A DNA stretch of 64,000 bases from Chitinophaga parva. GTDB lineage: Bacteria; Bacteroidota; Bacteroidia; Chitinophagales; Chitinophagaceae. The notes under the pieces were generated by a model that did not search any database, had not been told where the DNA came from, and saw nothing but the letters and a program-made list of their open reading frames with translations. This document shows positions 23,464 through 31,029 of this stretch, piece after piece; the first letter of the stretch is position 1, and each line of letters opens with the position of its first letter. A program made the translations under genes and the position numbers. Where the stretch lies: positions 434,001 through 498,000 of the forward strand of contig NZ_QCYK01000003.1 in NCBI RefSeq assembly GCF_003071345.1, given 5' to 3'.

Positions 23464-23862
23464 ATGCCATTCAAAGATTTCTTAAAACCAAACCCCGATG
23501 CCCTGGGCATCGCAGCATCCCTGCTTTGCGCGGCGCACTGCATTTTATTGCCGGTGCTCTTTACCTCGCTGCCCCTGCTGGGCGTGGAGCTGTTAAGGAA
23601 CCCACTGCTGGAATTGGCCACCATAGTGCTTTCCATGGGCATAGGCGTATGGGTGTTGTGGCGTGGCTACCGCCAGGGCCACATCCGCCGCTGGATGGTA
23701 GCGGGCTTCATTGCGGGCCTCACGCTCGTTACAGCGGGCAATTTCATGGATACCACCATTGCGGAGGCACTGCTTAAATTTTCCGGCGCCACCCTCATCG
23801 TCACCGTGCACGCTATTAACTGGCGCCAGCACAGGCGCCGCTGCGAAGTGCATAAACACTGA
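23464..23862 (+). CDS. MerC-domain inner-membrane protein
   Basis: A 132-residue membrane protein with four hydrophobic segments (about residues 16-34, 46-63, 76-92 and 100-117) and a basic, Cys/His-containing tail. The conserved MerC pair appears as LLCAAHCILLP, with two Cys in the first helix that in MerC bind and move Hg(II) across the membrane. No mercuric reductase or MerR is nearby. A Fur-type operator upstream makes a role in zinc or another soft metal more likely than mercury resistance. This is inference from context. Confidence 0.8.
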   Translation: MPFKDFLKPNPDALGIAASLLCAAHCILLPVLFTSLPLLGVELLRNPLLELATIVLSMGIGVWVLWRGYRQGHIRRWMVAGFIAGLTLVTAGNFMDTTIAEALLKFSGATLIVTVHAINWRQHRRRCEVHKH

Positions 23863-23914
23863 CATGCATCCACAATGCCAGCCTACAGGCCGGCGGAAGT
23901 ATGCTGTGCAGAAT

Positions 23915-24565
23915 TTACATCACCAGCAGGTTCTGGCAAACGGTATAACTAAACACTGTATTGTTCTTCCCGTGCAGTACCACAGACATAGACTTGTCAA
24001 ACGGCTGTATTTCTTTTACTGCTATGGTAGCGCCAATGGAGAGTTGCAGCGCATCCAGGAATTTGAGAAAGGCAGTTTCGTGATTCAGCACCCCGCTGAG
24101 GGTGTACTGCTTGCCGGGCGTGCAGCTGCTGAGGGGCACTGCTTTTACCACCGGCAGCTTACCGTTGGCATCGGGGATGGGCTCCCCATGCGGGTCAAAC
24201 TTGGGATGGCCCAGCATTTCATCAATGCGGTCAAAAAAACGGTCGGACTGGATATGTTCTATCTGCTCTGCAATGTCGTGCACCTCTTCCCAGCCCAGGC
24301 CCATCACTTCCGACAGGAAAAGCTCTGTGAGCCGGTGTTTGCGCAGGATGTGCAAGGCCTGCCTGCGCCCTTTTTCCGTCAGCTCAATGGCCTTATACTT
24401 CTCATAACGCACCAGTTTCTTCTCCGAAAGTTTCTGGATCATGCTGTTCACCGTGGGCATTTTCAGCTCCAGGTGGGTAGCAATATCCTTTACCGTGATC
24501 TCTGTTTTTTCCAGTGAAATCCGGAACAACGCCTTCAGGTAATTTTCTTCCGTGAGTGTCATCAT
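23915..24565 (-). CDS. DtxR/MntR-family metalloregulator
   Basis: A 216-residue regulator. The N-terminal winged helix includes EITVKDIATHLELKMPTVNSMIQKL. The dimerisation and metal-binding domain has the HRLTELFL...GLGWEEVHDIAEQIEH block, with Glu and His at the usual metal-ligand positions, and HPKFDPHGEPIPD near residue 120. A C-terminal SH3-like/FeoA-type domain covers residues 145-216. It binds Mn(II) or Fe(II) and represses uptake genes. It is divergent from receptor 2, whose promoter carries a DtxR-type dyad 59 bp from this gene's ATG. Confidence 0.92.
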   Translation of the reverse strand: MMTLTEENYLKALFRISLEKTEITVKDIATHLELKMPTVNSMIQKLSEKKLVRYEKYKAIELTEKGRRQALHILRKHRLTELFLSEVMGLGWEEVHDIAEQIEHIQSDRFFDRIDEMLGHPKFDPHGEPIPDANGKLPVVKAVPLSSCTPGKQYTLSGVLNHETAFLKFLDALQLSIGATIAVKEIQPFDKSMSVVLHGKNNTVFSYTVCQNLLVM

Positions 24566-24620
24566 CCGGTAAATGTATGGGATTTCAATAATTCCAGGAA
24601 AAGACGGTTTTTAAAATTAA

Positions 24621-24651
24621 TTTGTTAGATTATTCTAACTTTATAGTTTTG
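24621..24651 (+). promoter_or_regulatory. Promoter of receptor 2 with DtxR/MntR-type operator in the spacer
   Basis: Exact Bacteroidota promoter: TTTG (24621-24624), 19-bp spacer, TAGTTTTG (24644-24651). The spacer holds the perfect dyad GTTAGA-TTAT-TCTAAC (24624-24639), so a bound repressor would exclude RNA polymerase. The -7 box ends 7 bp before the first ATG, leaving an almost leaderless transcript. Confidence 0.85.
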
Positions 24652-24658
24652 TTGATAA

Positions 24659-26947
24659 ATGAATAGTATGAAAAACGGATGGATGGCGCTCTGCGTCTGC
24701 TTTTGCCTGCCCGCCACGGCCCAGGTGACGGGCACCGGCGCCCACCCGCAATCCCCCACGGTGACCCAATTGCATGAGGGGCAGGACACCAGTACCCGCC
24801 CCACAAAGACGGCCAATTTACGCGAGGTGCTGGTAAGCACCGGCGCCACCCGGGCCATTTCCATCCGCGAAAATCCCATCGCCATCAGCAGCGTGCCTGC
24901 CCGCAAAATAGACCGCGCCACGGAGGCCAACCTGGTAGATGCCCTGGTAAAGCAAGTGCCCGGCCTCAGCGCGGTGAAAACAGGCCCCAATATTTCAAAG
25001 CCCTTCATCCGGGGCCTGGGGTACAACCGGGTGCTTACCCTCTACGATGGCGTGCGCCAGGAAGGGCAGCAGTGGGGCGATGAGCATGGGCTGGAAGTGG
25101 ATAATTACAATGTGCAGCGCGCAGAGGTGGTCAAAGGCCCCGCCAGTCTTATGTTTGGCAGTGATGCACTGGCGGGCGTGGTAAGCCTGTTCCCCCATGT
25201 GCCTACGCAGGAAAACGGGCGCCTGCACGGGCGCTGGCTCTCGGAGTACCAGGCAAACAACGGCCTCATTGGCAATGGCCTGCGCCTGGGCCAGCACAAG
25301 GCATCCTGGCTGTGGGAGGTGAGGGGTGCGTACCGCATTGCCAAAAATTATAAGAATAAAACAGATGGCCCGGTGTACCTCACGGGCTTCCGGGAAACAA
25401 ACGCTTCCGCCATGGCAGGGTATACTAACGGTAACAGCTATACGTATTTGAACGCTACCTTGTACAACAACCTGCAGGGCATTCCCGACGGCAGCCGCGA
25501 TTCCCTGACCCGGCGTTTTACCCGCCAGGTAGCGGAAGGTGCCGGGGATGATATTAAGCATCGCCCCATCGTGCCGGATGCATGGCTGCGCAGCTACACG
25601 CTCAGCCCACTGCACCAGCACATCCAGCACTACCGGGTGTATGCAAACGGCCACTACCAGCTGGGGAGATCCCTGCTGGACGCGGGTTTGGGCTGGCAGC
25701 AAAATATCCGCCGGGAGTATAACCATCCCCAGGACGTGCAGCAGGCCGGCCTGTTTGTAAAGCTTACCACTCTGCATTACAGCCTGCGGTATGCGCTGCC
25801 CCCGCTGCATGCCATTGAAATTACCCTTGGCAGCAACGGCATGTACCAGCAGAACCGGCATGGCAATGCTACGGACTTTCCCATCCCGGACTACCGCCTG
25901 CTCGATGCCGGCGCTTATGTTTTTGCAAAATGGAAATCCGGCCGGTGGACATTGAGCGGGGGCCTGCGGTACGACCTGCGTTCCCTGCGCAGCCATGATT
26001 TTTACCTGGCCCATGATGCACGCACCGGTTATCTGCGCCCGTCAAAAGACACGGTGGGCGCAGTGCTGCAGTTTCCGGCACTGGGCCAGTCTTTCACCGG
26101 CATATCACTCAGTGCCGGGGCTACCTGCCGGCTGAATGACGTTGTTTCCCTGAAAGCCAATATGGCAAAGGGCTACCGGGCACCAAACATTACAGAGATC
26201 GCGTCTAATGGGCTGGACCCTGGTGCGCACATCGTGTACCTGGGCAACCGCAACTTTGTACCTGAAACCAGCTTGCAGGAAGACCTGGGCGTGCTGCTGG
26301 ATGGAGCAGGGTGGGAGGGCAATGTGAGTGTGTTCAACAACCAGTTATCGCACTATATTTTCCTGCAACAAGTGCCGGAAGAAATAGTGCAGGGTAATAA
26401 AACGTACCGTTACATGCAAAGCAAAGCCTGGCTCTATGGGCTGGAAGCCGCAGTGGCACTGCATCCTGTGGCATGGAAGGGCTGGCACTGGGATAACAGC
26501 CTGGCACTTACCTATGGCTACAACCGGGATGATGCTTACCGCCATGCGGGGCTGCAAGGGGCTTACCTGCCTTTTATACCACCTTTGCAGTGGCATTCAG
26601 AAATGGGTAAAGAATGGGTGCTGCGCCATCCCATCCTGCCTTCCCTGCATGCAGGCGCAGACCTGGAATATGCCGGTGCGCAAAACCGCTACCTGGCACT
26701 GGACCAAACGGAAACGGCTACACGCAGTTATGCATTGGTAGGCATACAAATAGGTGGCAGCATTTGCTACAGACGGGAAAATCAATTCCAGTGGCAGTTC
26801 CAGGTCAATAACCTGCTGGACGCTACCTACCAGTCGAACCTGAGCCGGCTGAAATACTTTGAGTATTATGGAGCTTCGCCTAATGGCAGGTCTGGCATTT
26901 ACGGCATGGGCAGGAACATAACGGTAAAGATCATCCTGCCCTTTTAG
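24659..26947 (+). CDS. TonB-dependent receptor, MntR-type regulated (receptor 2)
   Basis: A 762-residue outer-membrane receptor with signal peptide (cut near ATAQ). It has a plug with LVDALVKQVPGLSAVKTG and NRVLTLYDGVRQEGQQWGDEH (paralogous to receptor 1), a barrel, and terminal NITVKIILPF. ATG 24668 is an alternative start that leaves 16 bases after the -7 box. The promoter spacer contains a dyad fitting the divergent DtxR/MntR-type gene, so it probably takes up a manganese- or iron-containing substrate. Its stop overlaps the stop of the convergent ABC exporter by 3 bp. Confidence 0.9.
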   Translation: MNSMKNGWMALCVCFCLPATAQVTGTGAHPQSPTVTQLHEGQDTSTRPTKTANLREVLVSTGATRAISIRENPIAISSVPARKIDRATEANLVDALVKQVPGLSAVKTGPNISKPFIRGLGYNRVLTLYDGVRQEGQQWGDEHGLEVDNYNVQRAEVVKGPASLMFGSDALAGVVSLFPHVPTQENGRLHGRWLSEYQANNGLIGNGLRLGQHKASWLWEVRGAYRIAKNYKNKTDGPVYLTGFRETNASAMAGYTNGNSYTYLNATLYNNLQGIPDGSRDSLTRRFTRQVAEGAGDDIKHRPIVPDAWLRSYTLSPLHQHIQHYRVYANGHYQLGRSLLDAGLGWQQNIRREYNHPQDVQQAGLFVKLTTLHYSLRYALPPLHAIEITLGSNGMYQQNRHGNATDFPIPDYRLLDAGAYVFAKWKSGRWTLSGGLRYDLRSLRSHDFYLAHDARTGYLRPSKDTVGAVLQFPALGQSFTGISLSAGATCRLNDVVSLKANMAKGYRAPNITEIASNGLDPGAHIVYLGNRNFVPETSLQEDLGVLLDGAGWEGNVSVFNNQLSHYIFLQQVPEEIVQGNKTYRYMQSKAWLYGLEAAVALHPVAWKGWHWDNSLALTYGYNRDDAYRHAGLQGAYLPFIPPLQWHSEMGKEWVLRHPILPSLHAGADLEYAGAQNRYLALDQTETATRSYALVGIQIGGSICYRRENQFQWQFQVNNLLDATYQSNLSRLKYFEYYGASPNGRSGIYGMGRNITVKIILPF

Positions 26948-28800
26948 CGGTAGCCTGCTGCCTGGAGGTGAAACAGTTCTGCATAACGCCCGTCCCTGGC
27001 CAGCAGCTCTTCATGGCTGCCTATTTCCAGCACGGTGCCTTTTTCCAACACCATAATGCGGTCTGCCATGCGCACGGTAGAAAAGCGATGGGAGATGAGA
27101 ATGGCAGATTTGCCATGCGTAAGTTCTGCAAAGCGCTGGAACACTTCATACTCGGCCCTTGCATCCAGTGCAGCGGTGGGCTCGTCCAGGATGAGCACCG
27201 TGGCATCGCGCATGTAGGCGCGGGCCAGGGCTATCTTCTGCCATTCCCCGCCGGAAAGGTCTACCCCGTTGTTAAAGCGCCGGCCCAGGGCCTGCTGGTA
27301 GCCATTGGGCAACTTGGCCACCACCGTATCCGCCAGGCTTTGATGGGCGGCATCTTCGATCAGTGGTTCATTGAATTGCTCTCCGATATTGCCCACGGCA
27401 ATGTTCTGTGAGAAATTCATCTGGTAGCGCAGGTAATCCTGGAAAATAACGCCAATGTGTAAACGAAGTTCTGCCAGGTCGTACTCCCGCAGGTCCACCC
27501 CGTCCAGCAGGATGCGGCCTTCCGTGGGATCATACAGGCGGCAGAGCAGCTTTACCAGCGTGGTTTTGCCTGCGCCATTCTCGCCCACGAGGGCCAGTTT
27601 CTCCCCGGCTTTCAGCGTAAAGTTCAGGTGGCGGTTGGCCCAGCGTTCTGCATTGCTGTATTTAAAGCCCACATCTTCAAACGTAAAGCCTTCCCTGATC
27701 ACATCGGGGAAAGGCCGTGGACGGGCGGCCATCGTGATCTTGGGCTGGATGTCGAAAAATTCAAAGAAGTCGCGCAGGTAAATGGCGCCCTGCGATACGC
27801 TGGTGAAGCGGGAAAGGATGGTTTCCAGCAGTGATTTTAGCTGGCGGAAAGAGCCCGCCAAAAAGGTAAGGTCACCAATGGAAAGCTGTCCCTCCACGGT
27901 GCGGATGATGATGAAGATATAAGCGCCATAATACCCTGCGGTGCCCAGCAGGGCAAACACGGTGCCCCACACGGAACGCCGGATAGACAGGCGTTTGTTA
28001 TCCAGATAAAATTTATCGGACAGGGTTTTAAAGCGGTCAATGATAAAATCGGACAGGTCAAATATTTTCACTTCCTTGGCCGTGTCATCGCTGGCGCCCA
28101 GGTAGCGGAGGTAGTCCAGTTCCCGGCGCTGGGGCGTTTGGCCACGGGTGAGGGCGTAAGTCTTATCATTGAAATAAGATTCACCGAGGAATGCGGGCAG
28201 GATGGCCACCAGCAACAGGAGGATAAGCCAGGGATTGAATACCAGCAGGCCGGCGGCCAGGAAACCCATAGTGATGAGGTCCTGCACCTGGCTCATAACC
28301 TGGGAGAGCAACACAGTGCGGCCGGTGGTTTGCTGGCGGGCGCGTTCCAGCTTGTCGTAAAAGGTGGCGTCTTCAAACTGGTCCAGGTCCAGGGTGGCGG
28401 CATGGCGCATGATGCGCACGGAGGTGTGGTTAGAGAACAGGTCGCCGAGGAGGCTGTCCAGCAGCGTGATCACACGCCCCAGCGCGTCCGACCCGATGGC
28501 CAGGGCAAACTCAATGCCTACCATCCACCAAAGCTGATGGGTGTCTACGCTTTTGCCATTGTGCAGCTGCACTACCTGGTCTATGATGATCTTGCCGATG
28601 TATAAAATAGCGAGGGGCGTGGCGGCCCGGATGAGGCGGAGCACGGCATTGGCCACCGTGAGCCAGGGGTTTGTGTCCCATACCAGCTTAAAAAATGCCG
28701 GTAACATACGCAGCGCATCCAGTCTTTCTTTCAGCGTTACCTGCGGCTTGCCATCCGGCATGGCCGCGGGCGTGGGAAAGAGTCGTTTCCAGAAATTCAT
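26944..28800 (-). CDS. ABC exporter, fused permease and ATPase
   Basis: A 618-residue half-transporter that should act as a homodimer. The membrane domain (residues about 50-340) has six predicted helices including AILYIGKIIIDQVV and two-helix blocks such as WLILLLLVAILPAF. The nucleotide-binding domain has Walker A GENGAGKTTL, Q-loop region IGVIFQDYLRYQMN, signature LSGGEWQK, Walker B ATVLILDEPTAALD and H-loop SAILISHRFSTV. The substrate (lipid, peptide or drug) cannot be inferred. It is transcribed alone, convergent with receptor 2. Confidence 0.9.
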   Translation of the reverse strand: MNFWKRLFPTPAAMPDGKPQVTLKERLDALRMLPAFFKLVWDTNPWLTVANAVLRLIRAATPLAILYIGKIIIDQVVQLHNGKSVDTHQLWWMVGIEFALAIGSDALGRVITLLDSLLGDLFSNHTSVRIMRHAATLDLDQFEDATFYDKLERARQQTTGRTVLLSQVMSQVQDLITMGFLAAGLLVFNPWLILLLLVAILPAFLGESYFNDKTYALTRGQTPQRRELDYLRYLGASDDTAKEVKIFDLSDFIIDRFKTLSDKFYLDNKRLSIRRSVWGTVFALLGTAGYYGAYIFIIIRTVEGQLSIGDLTFLAGSFRQLKSLLETILSRFTSVSQGAIYLRDFFEFFDIQPKITMAARPRPFPDVIREGFTFEDVGFKYSNAERWANRHLNFTLKAGEKLALVGENGAGKTTLVKLLCRLYDPTEGRILLDGVDLREYDLAELRLHIGVIFQDYLRYQMNFSQNIAVGNIGEQFNEPLIEDAAHQSLADTVVAKLPNGYQQALGRRFNNGVDLSGGEWQKIALARAYMRDATVLILDEPTAALDARAEYEVFQRFAELTHGKSAILISHRFSTVRMADRIMVLEKGTVLEIGSHEELLARDGRYAELFHLQAAGYR

Positions 28801-28841
28801 GTCCCGAATTTACTTTAATTGTGAGTAATTGTGGTGGGGAT

Positions 28842-28876
28842 CAGGTCTTGGGTCTTAAATCTTAGGTCCCAGGTCT
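28842..28876. repeat. Heptamer half-array E4 (YARGTCY family)
   Basis: Five in-register 7-mers CAGGTCT, TGGGTCT, TAAATCT, TAGGTCC, CAGGTCT. Same family as the left arm of E3 (read in the shifted frame TTAGGTC), but no reverse arm is seen. It lies between the divergent ABC exporter and sigma-factor genes. Confidence 0.8.
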
Positions 28877-28975
28877 CAGGGATGGGTGGGGGATTGTTTC
28901 AAAAAATAATTTCAAACTCCTGTGATTTTTTAGGCCGCGCCGCGAATCATATTACAAACAGTTACGCACACGCCT

Positions 28976-29452
28976 ATGCAAGCACAATTCACCGCTATCG
29001 TGAACGAGCATAAAGGCCTCATCTACAAGGTGGCTGGTGCCTACTGTGCGGATGCGGAAGACCGTAAGGACCTGGTGCAGGAAATACTGCTGCAACTGTG
29101 GAGGGCCTTTCCCCGCTATGATCCGCAGTTCAAGCGCAGCACCTGGATGTACCGCATTGCCCTCAATACCGCCATTTCCTTTTACCGGAAAGATCACCGG
29201 AGAAGGGCCGCCATGGCGCCTTTGCCGGATGATATCCTGGTGCTGGAGGCGGAGCATCCGCCACCCCGGGAGGCGGCCCTGGAGCAGTTACACCAGTTCA
29301 TCAGTGCGCTGCCGGAGCTGGACCGGGCCCTCATGCTACTTTACCTGGAAGACCGTTCCCATGCGGAAATGGCAGATATCCTTGGTCTCAGCGTTTCCAA
29401 TGTAGGCACCAAGATCAGCCGCATCCGCCAGCAACTCAAACAAAAATTCTAA
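28976..29452 (+). CDS. ECF-type RNA polymerase sigma factor
   Basis: A 158-residue group-IV sigma factor. Region 2 has DRKDLVQEILLQLWRAFPRYD, with the -10-recognition helix near STWMYRIALNTAISFYRK. Region 4 has LPELDRALMLLYLEDRSHAEMADILGLSVSNVGTKISRIRQQL (helix-turn-helix for the -35 site). Regions 1.1 and 3 are absent, as usual for this group. The next gene starts 4 bp downstream and encodes a membrane protein, its likely partner. Confidence 0.92.
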   Translation: MQAQFTAIVNEHKGLIYKVAGAYCADAEDRKDLVQEILLQLWRAFPRYDPQFKRSTWMYRIALNTAISFYRKDHRRRAAMAPLPDDILVLEAEHPPPREAALEQLHQFISALPELDRALMLLYLEDRSHAEMADILGLSVSNVGTKISRIRQQLKQKF

Positions 29453-29456
29453 ACAC

Positions 29457-30101
29457 ATGGAAGAGCAAGATATTAAACAACTGTGGCAGGCCTACGATGC
29501 ACAATTGCAGGAGGCGCTCCGCGTAAACGAAAATACCCTGCGCGAGCTGCAGACCCTCAAAGCCAAGCGGGCCGTGCGCCGTATGCTGTGGGTAAAATGG
29601 CTGGGCATTATTGTAGGCATTATCTGGATAGCCGTGGTATACACCTGGGTGAGCATAGCCCTTGCGGTGCACAATTATTTTTTTGCCGCTTCCGCTGGTG
29701 TGCACCTGGTGGTTACCACCGTCATGGTGGTCACCTACCTGCGCCACCTGGGCATGCTGCACCGGATAGACCGTGCTGCTGCTGTAATAGCCGTGCAGGA
29801 AGGGTTGGCCCGCCTGCAGGCCTCCACGCTGGAAGTAACCCGTATCGGTTTCCTGCAATTGCCGGTGTTTGCCGTCTTTATGCTGGGATGGGGCGTGTAT
29901 AACAGGTGGCAGATCGTCATCTGCGTTGCAGTGGCCATTTTACTTATCCTGGCGGCGCTGTGGTTGTATGCCAATATCTCGCTGAAGAATGCCCACAAGC
30001 CCTGGTTCCGCCTGTTATTCAGTTCACCGGAATGGACGCAGCTCGTGCGTGCCCAAACGTTCCTGGCGGCCATAGAAGATTACAAAGGGGGAGAAGGTTA
30101 G
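29457..30101 (+). CDS. Membrane protein paired with the ECF sigma factor (putative anti-sigma)
   Basis: A 214-residue protein. The N-terminal 45 residues are soluble, helical and acidic then basic (MEEQDIKQLWQAYDAQL). Four membrane helices follow (about 48-66, 71-93, 129-146 and 150-170), and a soluble C-terminal tail contains SSPEWTQLVRAQTF. Such arrangement downstream of an ECF sigma gene is common in Bacteroidota and fits a membrane anti-sigma, but no zinc-binding HxxxCxxC or FecR domain is present. Its stop overlaps the convergent MBL gene by 4 bp. Confidence 0.55.
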   Translation: MEEQDIKQLWQAYDAQLQEALRVNENTLRELQTLKAKRAVRRMLWVKWLGIIVGIIWIAVVYTWVSIALAVHNYFFAASAGVHLVVTTVMVVTYLRHLGMLHRIDRAAAVIAVQEGLARLQASTLEVTRIGFLQLPVFAVFMLGWGVYNRWQIVICVAVAILLILAALWLYANISLKNAHKPWFRLLFSSPEWTQLVRAQTFLAAIEDYKGGEG

Positions 30102-30913
30102 AACAGGGAAAGCTGCATGCGCCGGCCTTCACGGGCAGCATCCGGATCGGCGGAGATGTGGTACAGCGCCGTTTCCGCGTAGCGCGATGCTACGATGATC
30201 TCTGTGCCCCGCGCATGCGGGCGGAAAAGATCTTCCACGAGGGCAGGGTCATTATTGTCTTTGGATAAGTGTGCCAGCAGCAGATGGCTCATGAAAGGAG
30301 GGCGGTGGTCGCGGAACAAAGCCAGGGCCTGCGCATTGGAAAGATGCCCTTTCCCGCCACGGATGCGGTTTTTCAGCATCCACGGGTAGCGGCCCTTCAG
30401 GAGCATGTCTTCATCATAATTGGCCTCCAGGAAAGCGGCATGGCACAGTTTGAAATGATGCGTGAGCTGGTCGCAGCACTGGCCTATGTCTGTAAAAATA
30501 CCGATGGTCACATTGTGGGCGCGCACAATAAAACTATGTGGGTCTGCGGCGTCATGGTGTTTGGGAAATGCAGTGATGGAAAGCGCGCCTACCTGCACCG
30601 GGGTATGCGCCGTAAAAGCATGCACCCGCTCCGGTGCCAGGGATAAGCCGCCGTGGTGGTGGGTATCGGCAGTGATGTACACCGGCAGCTGGTATTTGCG
30701 TGCCAGTACCGGGATGCCACTGATATGGTCACTATGCTCATGCGATACAAAAATAGCCTTCACCGTTCTCATGGAAAGGCCCAGGCGCTGCATGCGCCGT
30801 TCTATTTCCCTGCACGAGATCCCAACATCTACCAGTATGGCCTCCTCCTGGTTCCCGATATAATAGCAATTGCCATTGCTGCCGGAATTCAGCGAGGTAA
30901 TGAATAGTGACAT
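30098..30913 (-). CDS. MBL-fold metallohydrolase (YycJ/WalJ-like)
   Basis: A 271-residue metallo-beta-lactamase-fold hydrolase. It has the first strand SGSNGNCYYIGNQ and the dinuclear metal motif SHEHSDHISG (HxHxDH, residues about 59-64). A later His pair KHHDAADPHSF and the acidic/His ligands FTDIG and LANLSKD-type AHLSKDNNDP complete the site. It resembles YycJ/WalJ enzymes, proposed exonucleases acting on DNA ends, but substrates vary. I start at ATG 30913; a TTG nine bases upstream is discounted. Confidence 0.85.
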   Translation of the reverse strand: MSLFITSLNSGSNGNCYYIGNQEEAILVDVGISCREIERRMQRLGLSMRTVKAIFVSHEHSDHISGIPVLARKYQLPVYITADTHHHGGLSLAPERVHAFTAHTPVQVGALSITAFPKHHDAADPHSFIVRAHNVTIGIFTDIGQCCDQLTHHFKLCHAAFLEANYDEDMLLKGRYPWMLKNRIRGGKGHLSNAQALALFRDHRPPFMSHLLLAHLSKDNNDPALVEDLFRPHARGTEIIVASRYAETALYHISADPDAAREGRRMQLSLF

Positions 30914-30971
30914 AGGCGGCAAAAATACGGAGAAAGTGCCGTATTGCGGCAGCGCCCCCGCTGTTAAATGC

Positions 30972-31007
30972 GAAAAGCGCCACCACCCCGGGGATGTGAC
31001 GCTTTTC
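30972..31007 (-). terminator. Possible terminator of the GH20 gene
   Basis: GAAAAGCG (30972-30979) / CGCTTTTC (31000-31007) with internal CAC/GTG pairing across one mismatch. It lies 22 bp past the GH20 stop. The T-tail is weak. Confidence 0.4.
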
Positions 31008-31029
31008 TGTTATAAATGCGTGTGCCGCG

